Assembly: GCF_000262345.1 (NCBI RefSeq)
Contig: NZ_AJTQ01000139.1
Location: 1 to 64,000 of the forward strand
Source of the DNA: Streptomyces xiaopingdaonensis
GTDB taxonomy: Bacteria; Actinomycetota; Actinomycetes; Streptomycetales; Streptomycetaceae
Direction of reading: 5' to 3'
Length of the DNA stretch: 64,000 nucleotides
How positions within the stretch are numbered: position 1 is the first letter of the stretch; each line of letters opens with the position of its first letter. A program made the position numbers and the translations under genes. Below, piece after piece: positions 41,885 through 51,796 of the stretch. Under the pieces are notes generated by a model that worked only from the letters and a program-made list of their open reading frames with translations, had not been told where the DNA came from and made no database searches.

Positions 41885-43345
41885 TCAGGGCACGGCGGGC
41901 GGTGTGTAGCCGAGCGTGTACGACAGCGCGGTGAGCGCGACCAGCATGAGCGGGGCGAGGAACAGGAACTGGAGGAAGGTGAAGCCGACTATGTGGCGTG
42001 CGCGCAGCTTCAGGATTCCGAGGAGCGGCAGCATCCAGAAGGGGTTGATGAGGGTCGGCAGGGTCTCGGCGGCGTTGTAGACCTGCACGGTCCAACCGAG
42101 GTTCTCCTCCAGTCCGTTGGCCGCGTCCATCACGTAGGGGGCCTCGATGAGCCATTTCCCGCCGCCGGAAGGGATGAAGAACCCGAGGACGGCGGAGTAG
42201 ACGGCGACGACCATGGGGAAGGGCGCGGCGGAGGACAGCGAGGTGAAGGCCTGCGTGAGGTAGTCGGCCACCGAGTCGCCCGCGCCGTTGGTCGGCCGGG
42301 TCAGGACGGCGGCGATCGCCGCGTAGACGGGGAACTGGATCAGCACGCCGCTGGTGGCGGGGACGGCCCGTGCCACGGCGGTGAGGAAGCTGCGGGGACG
42401 CCAGTGCAGCAGCATCCCCAGCATCAGGAAGAGCAGGTTGTACGTGTTCAGCCCGGACAGGGCCACGAGCGGGTCCGACTCCGCGAACTCCTGGACGGCC
42501 CAGCCCACCCCCAGCACCACCACGAGGACGGTCAGCAGCGGGCTGTACTCCAGCCACTCCCCCGGCCGCGAGCGGGGCGGCAGCCGGTCGTCCTCCTCGG
42601 CGTCGAGGTCCACCCCCAACGCGTGGGCGCTGCGCACCTGTTCGCCGCGCGGTGCGGAGAAGTAGGCGATGGCGACGACGACGGGGATGAGGACCGCGGC
42701 GAGCAGCAGCGACTGCCACAGGAAGATGGTGTCCCGGAAAGGGATGACACCGGTGATCGGCATGAGGTTGTCGGGGATGCTGTCGGGGTTCGCCTGAAGC
42801 TGCGCGGCAGAGGAGCTGAGGCCCAGCGCCCACACACTGCCCAGCCCCATGAAGGCGGCGGCGCCGGCGGCTCGGTAGTCCACGTTCAGTTCGTCCCTGC
42901 GCGCCACGCGGCGTGCCAGGAGGCCGGCGAAGATGAGGCTGAAGCCCCAGTTCAGCAGGGCGCTGAAGGTGCTCACGGTAGCGATCAGCGCCACGGCACC
43001 CGGGCCGCTCGACGGCTTCGCGGCGATGCGGGCGATCACCACACGGGCCGCCGGTGCGGTGGCGACCACGTAGCCACCGATCGCGACGAAGGCCATCTGC
43101 ATGGTGAAGGGGATCAGATCCCAGAAGCCGTTGCCGAACTCGCGGGTCACGTCGGTGGGTGAGGCGCCGATGGACAGCGCGCCGAGTGTCACGACGACGA
43201 GGGCTATCAGCGCGAAGATGAAGGCCTCGGGGAACCACTTCTCCGAGAAGTGCGAGATGCGCACCGCCAAGCGGGACAGCGCCCGGGTCTCCTCGTTTCC
43301 GGCCCGGGGCTCGTTCCGGCCGGACGCGGCCTGTTTCGAAGCCAT
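41885..43345 (-). CDS. atoE: Short-chain fatty acid transporter AtoE family
   Basis: 486 aa with about twelve membrane segments. SGGGKWLIEAP and LLNWGFSLIFAGLL are typical of AtoE carriers, which move short-chain acids such as butyrate or acetoacetate with protons or sodium. It is the third gene of a leftward set with an ornithine-cyclodeaminase-like gene and the large oxidoreductase gene; its 13-bp distance to that neighbour supports one operon. The cargo is probably the acid handled by those enzymes, not necessarily acetoacetate. Confidence 0.88.
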   Translation of the reverse strand: MASKQAASGRNEPRAGNEETRALSRLAVRISHFSEKWFPEAFIFALIALVVVTLGALSIGASPTDVTREFGNGFWDLIPFTMQMAFVAIGGYVVATAPAARVVIARIAAKPSSGPGAVALIATVSTFSALLNWGFSLIFAGLLARRVARRDELNVDYRAAGAAAFMGLGSVWALGLSSSAAQLQANPDSIPDNLMPITGVIPFRDTIFLWQSLLLAAVLIPVVVAIAYFSAPRGEQVRSAHALGVDLDAEEDDRLPPRSRPGEWLEYSPLLTVLVVVLGVGWAVQEFAESDPLVALSGLNTYNLLFLMLGMLLHWRPRSFLTAVARAVPATSGVLIQFPVYAAIAAVLTRPTNGAGDSVADYLTQAFTSLSSAAPFPMVVAVYSAVLGFFIPSGGGKWLIEAPYVMDAANGLEENLGWTVQVYNAAETLPTLINPFWMLPLLGILKLRARHIVGFTFLQFLFLAPLMLVALTALSYTLGYTPPAVP

Positions 43346-43358
43346 GACTATCCCTGCC

Positions 43359-44288
43359 TCACGTTCTCGTGTAGACGGTCACGGCCGCGACGAGGTCGGT
43401 CAGGCCGGTGCCGACGGTCTTGAAGACGGTGACCTCACCCGGCTGCCTGGGCCGGGGGCCCGGTGCCGCACAGAGCCGGTCGAGGTCGGTGCGGACCTCC
43501 TCCTCGGTCAGAGCTCCTTCGGCGCAGGCTGTGACGATCTCGCCGGACTCGGTGAGCGCGACGGCGTGGTCGACGAACACGGTCGCGCGGGCCATCAGTG
43601 CGGAGTCGGCCTCGCGCAGCGCGGGTTGAAAGCTTCCGATGAGGTCCAGGTGGGTACCAGGGGCCACCCATTCACCGCGGATGACGGGTTCGCGGGCCAG
43701 TGTCGCCGTGGTGACGATGTCGGCCCGGCCGACCGCCTCGGGCAGGTCGTCGACCGCGAGCGCGTGCACGCCCCGTTCGGTGAGGGAGTTCGCCAGCGCC
43801 TCGGCGGAAGCGGGATCGTGCGGGTCGGCAATGAGGGTGGTCTCGATTCCGCCGCGCACGGCGCGGTAGGCGTCGTGGACCGCGCTGCCGATGTGGCCGG
43901 TTCCGACGATCAGATGGACGCGTGCGTCCTCCCGCGACAGCAACGAGGCGCCGAGCGCTGCGGTGGCGACCGTACGGCGGCGGGTGAGTTCGCCTCCGTC
44001 GAGCAGGGCCAGGTGCTTGCCGGTCCCGCCGTCCGCCAGGACGTAGGCGGAGGACAGAGCTGGCATGCCGTGGGCCGTGTTCCCGGGAAAGACGTCCACG
44101 AGCTTCACGCCCACGAACTCCCGGTTCCAGGCGGGCATCACCAGCAACGTGGCCTCGTCGCCTGAGCCCAGGGAGTAGTGCTGCCGAGGCGGCACGGTCG
44201 CGTCGAGGGCCATGCCGGAACGCAGGGCCGGTATGAGTACGTCGTACTCCAGTCGGCTCGCTGTCTCTTCGGCGTCGAAGTACTGCAT
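43359..44288 (-). CDS. Ornithine cyclodeaminase/mu-crystallin family dehydrogenase
   Basis: 309 aa. The Rossmann fold begins near VHLIVGTGHIGSAVHDAYRAV; the N-terminal dimer part has the Lys/Arg positions of the family (PPRQHYSL). The family includes ornithine cyclodeaminase, alanine dehydrogenase, ketimine reductase and lysine-derived imine reductases. The set with AtoE and a molybdopterin oxidoreductase does not fit simple ornithine use. Substrate is an amino or imino acid, not assigned further. Confidence 0.85.
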   Translation of the reverse strand: MQYFDAEETASRLEYDVLIPALRSGMALDATVPPRQHYSLGSGDEATLLVMPAWNREFVGVKLVDVFPGNTAHGMPALSSAYVLADGGTGKHLALLDGGELTRRRTVATAALGASLLSREDARVHLIVGTGHIGSAVHDAYRAVRGGIETTLIADPHDPASAEALANSLTERGVHALAVDDLPEAVGRADIVTTATLAREPVIRGEWVAPGTHLDLIGSFQPALREADSALMARATVFVDHAVALTESGEIVTACAEGALTEEEVRTDLDRLCAAPGPRPRQPGEVTVFKTVGTGLTDLVAAVTVYTRT

Positions 44289-44405
44289 TGCGCGGTTCTC
44301 CTCGGGTGGTTGTCGGGTCGGACTTGCTGGGGCTGCTTGTTGGGACAGGGACTTCGAGGCGGTGTCCGAGACGGTCTGCTGGTGGTGTCTCCCGGCGCCA
44401 GTGGG

Positions 44406-47400
44406 TCAGGCGTCCAACACGATGTCGCTCGTGGGTACGGCCTGGCAGGTCAGGCAGGCGTCATCGGTACCGGGCGGGTCCGTGAGGTGTGCGACGGAGC
44501 CGGAGAGCAGCCGCACGGCGCAGCTTTCGCACTGCCCCACGCGGCAGCCGCTGGGGAGGCGGAGTCCACCGCGCTGGGCGAGGTCGAGCAGCGGGCCGTC
44601 CTGCGGACGCCAGGTCAGGATGGTGCCGGAGGCACGGAAGGTGACCCGGTGCTGTGCGTCCCCGGCGGGCAGTGCCCTGGCCGGAGGTGCGAACCGTTCG
44701 GCGAAGATCTCGAAACGCGGCACTCCGCGTGCGACGAGCCCCTCGGTGACCTCGCGGATCATCGCGTCGGGGCCGCAGAGGTAGAAGCGCGCCCGTGCGT
44801 CGATGTCGGCCTGGTCGACGGCGTCCGCGCTGACGCGGCCCTCGTGTTCGTAGTCCCGGCCGCGCACGTCGCCGGGACCCGGACGGCTCAGGTGGCGGAT
44901 CAGCCGCAACCGGGGGGTGCGCTCGGCGAGGTGTGTGAGCCGGGTTTCGAAGCTGACGTCGTCCCCGCCGCGGTCTCCCTTGTGGACGGTGATGCGCGGG
45001 CCCTCGCCCGCGAGTTCGGCGGTGCGGTCCAGTTGGCCGAGGAACGGGGTGATGCCGATCCCGGCGGCCAAGATCACGACGGGGAAGGGCGGATCGACGG
45101 GCAGCGTGAAGGTGCCCGAGGGCTCGCTGAGGCCGACGGTGTCGCCCACACGGAGCGCGGTGTGGATGTGCGTGGACGCCGTCCCGCCGGACTGGAGGCG
45201 TACGGCGACAGCGTGTTCCTCGCCGGGCTTGCTGGTGAGCGAGTACGCCCGGCGGACCTGGGCTTCCTCCCCCGCTCCGTCGAGGGTGACTTCGACGTAC
45301 TGACCCGGCCGGTGGGACGCGCACGGGCCTCCGTCGACCGGCCGGAGCCGCAGCTCGAGGACTCCCCGCCCGCGCGAGGTCATCTCGCGGACGACGAACC
45401 GACGTTCGCCTTCCCGCGCTCCCTGCCGGGGAGCTGCCTCGCGGGACTCCCGGTCCGGCCGGACATCGCAGGCGACCCCGCGCATCCGGAGCGACCCGCT
45501 CACCGGGTCCGCGGGCGCGGCGGACACGGCCGCGTTGAAGTTGGCGTCTCCCTCGACCGGATCGGACCCGGGCAGGCCCAGATCGGGGGCGGCTTCCCAC
45601 CAGCCGTACTCCGCGACGACGACGCGCGGGTCGAGGTCCGGAGAGATCTCGGTACGCATGCGGAAGGTGCCGTGCGCCGTGGTGACCCTCGCCTGCTCCC
45701 CGTCCGACAACGCGCGGTCGGCGGCCAGCCGTGGGGATATGTTGACGACGGGTTCCGGGTGCCTGCGCCGCAGTGAGGAGACGGCACGGTGCTGGCTGTG
45801 GCAGAAGTACCCGCTCTTCGCGCTGGTGAGCACGTAGGGCAAGGACTCCGCTGGGGCAGACCCTGCATCGGGCACGCCCGGATACCCTGCGCGGGCCAGG
45901 CGGGGGGAGTAAAGCTCGACGCGGCGGCTCGGCGTCGCGAATCCGGTGACGGTGCCGTCGGCGTGCTCCGTCGCGTACTTGCGGTACTCGGTGCGCAGAG
46001 GGTAGCGAACGCCACCGGGGGCGCTGCGCAGTTGCCCGGTCGTGAGTCCGGTGGGCGCGAGCACGTGGTTCCACGCGGCCTCGATGTCACCGTCGAAGAA
46101 GTCGGCGCCCAAGCCCAGACGGCACGCCAGGTCGAAGACGATCTCCATGTCCGAGCGTGAGGCACCGAGCGGGGGCACCATACGCTGACGCAACTGCACC
46201 AGTTCCTGGGCGTTTTCGTCGATCTCGAACCCGACCTTGAGAGCTTCGCGTTCCCAGGGGCTGTTCACGGGGAGGACGATGTCCGCCAGTTGCGCCGTGG
46301 GGTTCATGAACAGGTCGCAGTGCACCTGGAAGTCGAGAGCGCGGAGCGCCTCCCTGCCCCGCGCGGGTTCCGGCTGCGAGACGAGGAGGTTGGCGCCGAA
46401 CCCCACGAGCGCCCGGACGCGGTACGGCTCGTGATCGAGTGCGGCGTTGTACAGGTCGTGACTGGTCACCCACCCGGTGGCCGGGGGGCCGAGTGGCCGC
46501 CGGCGCAGCCCCAGGGTTTTCTCCCGTTGCCCAGGCTCCATCTCCTCCAGCGAGGTGACCGGGTTGACGGGGACTTTGGGCAGCACGACGTTGCCGCCGG
46601 CTGTGTCGTAGCAGCCCTTGAGGGCGTAGAGCGTGGCGATGGCGCGCTCGGTCTGAGTCGCGTTCCCGTGCTGTCCCACGCCGGTCCAGGAGTGGTAGGC
46701 AACGGTGCGCGCCGCCGCGAAGTCCTCGGCGAACGCGAGCAGTTCGTCCTCGCCGATCCAGGTGTGCCGTGCGGTCCTGGCGAGTGACCACGGCTCGCAC
46801 GCCTGGGCGTAGAGCTCGAACGCGGGACGCGCCCGTATTCGCCGGCCGTCCAGCAGCGTGACGGTGAACTCCCCGCGGAGGGCGAAGTCTTCCGGCCGCT
46901 CGGCGCGCGTACGGGTGTCGTAGCGACGAGTACGGCCGGCCGCCACGTCCCAGACCACGAAGCCCTCGCCCTCGTCGGTCGCCACCTCCCGGGCGGTGAG
47001 CAGCTCGCCGGTGTCGTCGCGGATGAGCAGCGGTCCGTTGGTCCAGGAGCGCACGAAGTCCTCGTCGTACCGCTCCGTCCGCAGCAGGTGCCGGGCCACG
47101 CCGAGGGCCAGCGCCGCGTCCGCACCGGGCCGGACCCGCATCCAGTGGTCCGCATCCCGGACGCTGGTCGAGCGCCGGGGGTCGACCACCGCGATACGGG
47201 CGCCTCTGTCCTTGCCCTCGCGCAGGGCGACGGCCTGGGCAAGCCAGGTCTTGGACGGGTTGTGCCCCCAGAGCACCGCCAGTTCCGTGGCGCGGTAGTC
47301 GGCGGTGGGCTGCGCGCTGCCGAACGTGAAGGTGTGCGCGAAGTCCTTGTGCCAGTTGCAGATCTCCGTGGAGTAGCAGGTGTTGGAGGCGCCCAGGCGC

Positions 47401-47786
47401 CGGATGAAACGCTCGACCCACTCGATGGAGTCCGACATCGGGGTTCCGCTGGGCGAGGTGACGGCGAAGCCGATGGCTTCCGGACCGCTCTCCGCCCGGA
47501 TCGCATCGAGCCGTTCGGCGACGGTCGCCATCGCCTCCTCCCACCCGATCTCCTCCCAGCCGGGGTCCTCGGCCCCCTTGGGGCGCGTGCGGCGCAGGGG
47601 CGTGGTGAGTCTGCGGGTGCTGTGCGCGATCTCCGGCGCGGCCCGCCCCTTCGGACAGAGGGCGGTGCCGGTCGGGTGGGCCGTATCGGGGTCCACTCGC
47701 GTCATCCGGCCGGAATCGACGGTGTATACCGCGCCGCAGCGGGAGCGGCACAGCGTGCAGTATCCGTGCTTCTTCTCAGGTGGCAC
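44406..47786 (-). CDS. Molybdopterin oxidoreductase fused to FNR-type reductase and 2Fe-2S ferredoxin
   Basis: 1126 aa, GTG start with AAGGGG seven bases upstream. Residues 10-44 hold the 4Fe-4S site (C10, C13, C17, C44); ~45-690 is the molybdenum cofactor part of the DMSO-reductase family, with ICNWHKDFAH in the region of the metal ligand; ~770-1000 is a ferredoxin-NADP reductase-like flavin domain with RRAYSLTSKP and AAGIGITPF; the C-terminus is a plant-type 2Fe-2S domain with CRVGQCESC and CLTCQA. So the protein could take electrons from NAD(P)H and feed the molybdenum site itself. Substrate unknown. First gene of a set with a cyclodeaminase-like enzyme and an AtoE carrier. Confidence 0.85.
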   Translation of the reverse strand: MPPEKKHGYCTLCRSRCGAVYTVDSGRMTRVDPDTAHPTGTALCPKGRAAPEIAHSTRRLTTPLRRTRPKGAEDPGWEEIGWEEAMATVAERLDAIRAESGPEAIGFAVTSPSGTPMSDSIEWVERFIRRLGASNTCYSTEICNWHKDFAHTFTFGSAQPTADYRATELAVLWGHNPSKTWLAQAVALREGKDRGARIAVVDPRRSTSVRDADHWMRVRPGADAALALGVARHLLRTERYDEDFVRSWTNGPLLIRDDTGELLTAREVATDEGEGFVVWDVAAGRTRRYDTRTRAERPEDFALRGEFTVTLLDGRRIRARPAFELYAQACEPWSLARTARHTWIGEDELLAFAEDFAAARTVAYHSWTGVGQHGNATQTERAIATLYALKGCYDTAGGNVVLPKVPVNPVTSLEEMEPGQREKTLGLRRRPLGPPATGWVTSHDLYNAALDHEPYRVRALVGFGANLLVSQPEPARGREALRALDFQVHCDLFMNPTAQLADIVLPVNSPWEREALKVGFEIDENAQELVQLRQRMVPPLGASRSDMEIVFDLACRLGLGADFFDGDIEAAWNHVLAPTGLTTGQLRSAPGGVRYPLRTEYRKYATEHADGTVTGFATPSRRVELYSPRLARAGYPGVPDAGSAPAESLPYVLTSAKSGYFCHSQHRAVSSLRRRHPEPVVNISPRLAADRALSDGEQARVTTAHGTFRMRTEISPDLDPRVVVAEYGWWEAAPDLGLPGSDPVEGDANFNAAVSAAPADPVSGSLRMRGVACDVRPDRESREAAPRQGAREGERRFVVREMTSRGRGVLELRLRPVDGGPCASHRPGQYVEVTLDGAGEEAQVRRAYSLTSKPGEEHAVAVRLQSGGTASTHIHTALRVGDTVGLSEPSGTFTLPVDPPFPVVILAAGIGITPFLGQLDRTAELAGEGPRITVHKGDRGGDDVSFETRLTHLAERTPRLRLIRHLSRPGPGDVRGRDYEHEGRVSADAVDQADIDARARFYLCGPDAMIREVTEGLVARGVPRFEIFAERFAPPARALPAGDAQHRVTFRASGTILTWRPQDGPLLDLAQRGGLRLPSGCRVGQCESCAVRLLSGSVAHLTDPPGTDDACLTCQAVPTSDIVLDA

Positions 47787-47886
47787 GAGGGGACCCCTTG
47801 CGAACAGAGGACGAGGGCGTGAGACGGAGAACGGAAGAACCGGGAGAGAAGAGGGGGAGGGACGGCGCTGCCGGCCCCTTAGTGAC

Positions 47887-47902
47887 CGGTAAGCGATTAC
47901 CG
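47887..47902. promoter_or_regulatory. GntR-type operator in the divergent promoter
   Basis: CGGTAAGCGATTACCG is a perfect 6-4-6 palindrome, 101 bp from the oxidoreductase start and 79 bp from the GntR start. Nearby, CCGGT and ACCGG flank 11 bases as a possible second half-site pair. Confidence 0.6.
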
Positions 47903-47980
47903 TTTAGCGATGCCCGGTAGTATGCGAACACCGGAAATCGGGTGTCAAGGGTTTGCCGAAGAGCAGACGGAGGAGGGACG

Positions 47981-48619
47981 TTGGACCGGCTGGCACATGT
48001 GAGCCTGCGAGAGCAAGCGTTGGTGATCGTTCGCCAGGCGATCGTCTCCGGCGAGATCGGGCCGGACGAGATCTACTCGGCCTCCGCGCTGGCGAGCCGG
48101 CTGGGCGTCTCCAACAGCCCGGTCCGCGAGGCCATGTTGACCTTGGTCAACCAGGGCATCCTGGAGCCCGTGCGCAACCGGGGGTTCCGCATCGTGCCCA
48201 TCAGCGAGCACGACCTGGACGAAATAGGCGAGATGCGCCGCATGTTGGAGGTCCCCGCGGTCGTCGCGCTGATCGACCGCGCCCGCGACGAGGACATCGA
48301 GGCCCTACGCCCCGTGGCCGCAGAGATCGAGGCAGCCGCGCGTACGGGAGACGTCGCCCTCTTCCTGGAGACCGACCGGCGCTTCCACCTGTCGCTCCTC
48401 GAACTGGGCAGCAACACACGGCTGGTGGAGACCGTGGCCCAGCTTCGCGACCAAACCCGGCTCTACGGTGTCAGTACCCTCGCCGAACAAGGCATCCTGC
48501 AGCAGACGGCACCTGAGCACTTCCAGCTCCTGGACGCCGTGCTGGCCCGTGACCCGGCCCGCGCCGAGGCCGTCATGACCCGCCATCTCGACCACATCCG
48601 GGGCGAGTGGGCGGGGTAG
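47981..48619 (+). CDS. GntR-family (FadR-type) transcriptional regulator
   Basis: 212 aa from a TTG start; TTG is chosen because GGAGGAGGGACG ends directly before it, and the longer ATG version (47942) lacks a site. The winged helix spans ~8-65 (LREQALVIVRQAIVSGEI, NSPVREAMLTLVNQGIL). The C-terminal FCD domain (~80-205) has metal/ligand residues in RRMLEVPAV and DRRFHLSLLELGSN. Divergent from the oxidoreductase gene and probably its regulator. Confidence 0.87.
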   Translation: MDRLAHVSLREQALVIVRQAIVSGEIGPDEIYSASALASRLGVSNSPVREAMLTLVNQGILEPVRNRGFRIVPISEHDLDEIGEMRRMLEVPAVVALIDRARDEDIEALRPVAAEIEAAARTGDVALFLETDRRFHLSLLELGSNTRLVETVAQLRDQTRLYGVSTLAEQGILQQTAPEHFQLLDAVLARDPARAEAVMTRHLDHIRGEWAG

Positions 48620-48706
48620 ACGAGCCGTACGGCCGCGAATCCGAGCAGCCTCGACCCCTGCGCCCGGGCCTCCGACGCCCGGCGCGGGAAGCCGCACCTC
48701 CGCCGA

Positions 48707-51427
48707 CTACCGCAGCAGCACGCCGGCTTCGGGGGAAACGCCGGCGTCCCCCGAAGCGACCGCCACGAGGCCCATCTCCGCCGCACCGCAGAGCAACCGG
48801 TGCGCCGGCAGCACCCGGACGGTGTAGCCGAAAGAACCGGTCCGGTCGAGAGGAAGTCGGCCCTCGAAGAGCCACCTGCCCTCGACGTCCCGACCGCCCG
48901 ACCGCTTCAGGGGATGACTCCGCGCCCCTGCCCACATGACCACGTCCGACTCGTCAACCCGCCCGGCCACGGCCTGCACCTCCACGTCGGCGGGGTCCAG
49001 ACCGCCCAGCGCGACACGCGCCCGGAGGGCGAGCGATGCCCCCAACTCCAACGTCTCGTCCCCGACCGAGTCGCCTTCGGACTCCACCCGCTCCACCGCC
49101 ACCTCTGCCCACTCCGCGCGCAACCGGCGCTTCCAGGCGGAGAGTTCGCGGGCCACCCCGGGCGTGAGCTCGCGGTGCGCGCGGGCTGCGGGCGCGTAGA
49201 GCCCGGTGACGTACTCCTGCACCATGCGCTCCGCGTTCACCCGCGGGCCCAACCGTCCGAGGGTCTCGCGGACTTTGGCGACCCACCGCTTCGGGACCTC
49301 CGCGCCCCCGTCGCCGGTCCCCTCGGGAGACTCACGCGCGTAGAAGCAGGGTGCCACCTGTTCGGCGAGGAGGTCGTAGAGAGCGGCGGCCTCGAGGGCG
49401 TCGCGGCGCTCGGGGTCCTCCTCCGCGGCGCCGTCGGCGGTCGGGAGCGCCCACCCGAACTCCGGCTCGTACCACTCGTCCCACCAACCGTCCCGCACCG
49501 AGAGGTTGAGACATCCGTTGAGCGCCGCCTTCATACCGCTGGTACCGCACGCCTCCAGGGGGCGGATCGGGTTGTTGAGCCAGACGTCGCACCCCGGGTA
49601 GAGCGTCTGGGCCATCGACATCCCGTAGTCCGGCAGGAAGACCATCCGGTGGCGCACACGGGGATCGTCGGCGAATCTGACCAGCTCTCTGATGAGGCCC
49701 TTGCCCCCGTCGTCGGCCGGATGCGCCTTGCCCGCGACGACGATCTGCACGGGTCGGGTCGGATGGAGCAGCAGCTCCGCCAGCCGGTCCCGGTCCTGGA
49801 GCATCAGCGTCAGCCGCTTGTAGGAGGGGACACGGCGGGCGAAACCGATCGTCAGCACTTCGGGGTCGAACACCCCGTCGATCCAGGCGAGTTCGGCGTG
49901 CGCGGCACCGCGGGCCCGCCAGGAGCGGTGGAGGCGGCGGCGTACGTCCTCCACCAGCCGCTCGCGCAGCGTGCGCCGCATCCGCCACAGGCCGGTTTCG
50001 TCGAGCGCGCCGAGCGCGGCGCCGTCGGCGGGCACCTCGGAAGCGGTCCAGGTGGGCGCGTGCACGCCGTTGGTGACGGAGGCCAACGGCACCTCCTCGG
50101 GCTCGAAGCCGGGCCAGAGGCCGACGAACATCCGGCGCGCGACCTCCCCGTGGAGCGTGCTGACGCCGTTGGCCCGCTGTGCGAGACGCAGCCCCATCAC
50201 CGCCATGTTGAAGACGCCCGGGTCACCTCCGGGGTACTCCTCGGCCCCCAACCGCAGCACGTCCTCCACTTCGACGCCCGGAAGCTCGCCCTCCGCCCCG
50301 AAGTACCGAGCGACCGTCCCGCGGTCGAAGCGGTCGATCCCCGCGGGCACGGGTGTGTGCGTGGTGAAGAGGGCGCCGGCGCGCACCGCCTCCACGGCGG
50401 CGTCGAACTCCGCGCTGTCCGCGGGCGGTTGCTCCGCGTCGTCCGGCTGTGCGTCGCTCGCCGCGTCGGGACAGGAGCCCGTCGCGGACGCCCACGCCCG
50501 CGTGTCCCCGCCGTCGGCGAGGAGTTCGCGGACCCGCTCCAGGCCGGAGAAGCCCGCGTGCCCCTCGTTGGTGTGGAAGACCTCGGGCGAGGGGTGCCCC
50601 GTGACGGCGCAGTACGCCCGCACCGCGCGCACACCGCCGACGCCGAGCAGCATCTCCTGCAGCAGCCGGTGTTCGCTGCCGCCGCCGTAGAGCCGGTCGG
50701 TGACCTGGCGTTCGGCCGGTGCGTTCGCGTCGACGTCCGAGTCGAGGAGGAGCAGCGGCACCCTGCCCACCTGCGCCAGCCACACCTGCGCCACGAGACT
50801 GCGCCCCTCGGGGAGCCGCAGTCCGACGCGCACGGGGCGCGGAGGCGTCTGGTCCGACGCGCGCGCGGTCTCCCGGAGCAGCCGCAACGCCGTCCCCTCC
50901 GGCTCGAAGACGGGGTACTCCTCGCGCTGCCATCCGTCGGCGCCGAGCGACTGCCGGAAGTAGCCGTGCCGGTAGAGCAGCCCCACTCCGATGAGCGGCA
51001 CTCCCAGATCGCTCCCCGCCTTGAGGTGGTCCCCGGCGAGGATGCCGAGCCCCCCCGAGTACTGCGGCAGCGTCCCCGCGAGCCCGAACTCGGGCGAGAA
51101 GTAGGCGACGGCGGCGGGCAGTTCGCCGTCCTGGCCCTGGTACCAGCGCGGCTCCTCCAGGTACCGCCGCAGTTCGCGGACGGCGGCGTCGACCCGCCGC
51201 ACGAAGTCGGGGTCGGCGGCGGCCTCTACGCAGCGCTCGGGCGCCGCCTCGGTGAGCGTCCGCACCGGGTCGCCGCCGGACTCGCGCCAGGCGGCGGGAT
51301 CGAGCGTGCGGAAGAGCTCCCGCGTCCCGGCGTGCCAGGACCAGCGGAGGTTGCCCGCGAGTTCGCCCAGCGGGCGCAGCGGTTCGGGGAGGACGGGGCG
51401 CACGGAGAAACGACGAATGGCCTTCAC
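48707..51427 (-). CDS. glgP: Alpha-glucan phosphorylase GlgP
   Basis: 906 aa from GTG 51427; no ribosome site is obvious. It releases glucose- or maltose-1-phosphate from alpha-1,4-glucan. The N-terminal DUF3417 region (residues ~10-110, LRPLGELAGNLRWSWHAGT) is specific to the actinobacterial type, and the PLP Lys is in ACGTSGMKAALNG near residue ~625. EFGLAGTLPQYSGGLGILAGD and VNNPIRP-like NNPIRPLEACG are family landmarks. A Pro/Asp-rich insertion sits near residue 325. Divergent from the glgE operon, it supplies the reverse reaction. Confidence 0.9.
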   Translation of the reverse strand: MKAIRRFSVRPVLPEPLRPLGELAGNLRWSWHAGTRELFRTLDPAAWRESGGDPVRTLTEAAPERCVEAAADPDFVRRVDAAVRELRRYLEEPRWYQGQDGELPAAVAYFSPEFGLAGTLPQYSGGLGILAGDHLKAGSDLGVPLIGVGLLYRHGYFRQSLGADGWQREEYPVFEPEGTALRLLRETARASDQTPPRPVRVGLRLPEGRSLVAQVWLAQVGRVPLLLLDSDVDANAPAERQVTDRLYGGGSEHRLLQEMLLGVGGVRAVRAYCAVTGHPSPEVFHTNEGHAGFSGLERVRELLADGGDTRAWASATGSCPDAASDAQPDDAEQPPADSAEFDAAVEAVRAGALFTTHTPVPAGIDRFDRGTVARYFGAEGELPGVEVEDVLRLGAEEYPGGDPGVFNMAVMGLRLAQRANGVSTLHGEVARRMFVGLWPGFEPEEVPLASVTNGVHAPTWTASEVPADGAALGALDETGLWRMRRTLRERLVEDVRRRLHRSWRARGAAHAELAWIDGVFDPEVLTIGFARRVPSYKRLTLMLQDRDRLAELLLHPTRPVQIVVAGKAHPADDGGKGLIRELVRFADDPRVRHRMVFLPDYGMSMAQTLYPGCDVWLNNPIRPLEACGTSGMKAALNGCLNLSVRDGWWDEWYEPEFGWALPTADGAAEEDPERRDALEAAALYDLLAEQVAPCFYARESPEGTGDGGAEVPKRWVAKVRETLGRLGPRVNAERMVQEYVTGLYAPAARAHRELTPGVARELSAWKRRLRAEWAEVAVERVESEGDSVGDETLELGASLALRARVALGGLDPADVEVQAVAGRVDESDVVMWAGARSHPLKRSGGRDVEGRWLFEGRLPLDRTGSFGYTVRVLPAHRLLCGAAEMGLVAVASGDAGVSPEAGVLLR

Positions 51428-51796
51428 ACCGCACGAAGGTAGCTGCGCACTCGCCCGTTTCGCACGGTTGGCCCGGATATACAGCGTTTCGCCGCCCAGT
51501 GGAACCCAACGGCGCCCGCCGCAGCGGCACCGTACGACGGACCCGGCCGGCCGTGCCGCACGCCCCGCCCAACCCACCGCCCGCGCCCGGCGATCGGCAT
51601 TCGCGGAGCGGTACCGGCACGACGCGGACGCCCGCGCCACCCTCCCGCAACCGCCCCCGCACGCCCGGAATCCCGTACGCCCCCAGCAGAGTGAACGCGG
51701 ACCTGAGGGGTCACGCGCGCGCCGGGGAAGCCGTGCACGGAGCGGATAGAAAGAGCGGAGCACGCTTGCCCTCCCCACGATCCTCCAGGTGAATCC
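51428..51796. other. Divergent promoter region of glgP and glgE
   Basis: 369 bp with no supported gene. The A/T-rich TATAT near 51475-51483 (minus strand) and GGATAGAAAG near 51745 (plus strand) are possible -10 sites for the two directions. I cannot assign -35 boxes. Confidence 0.35.
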
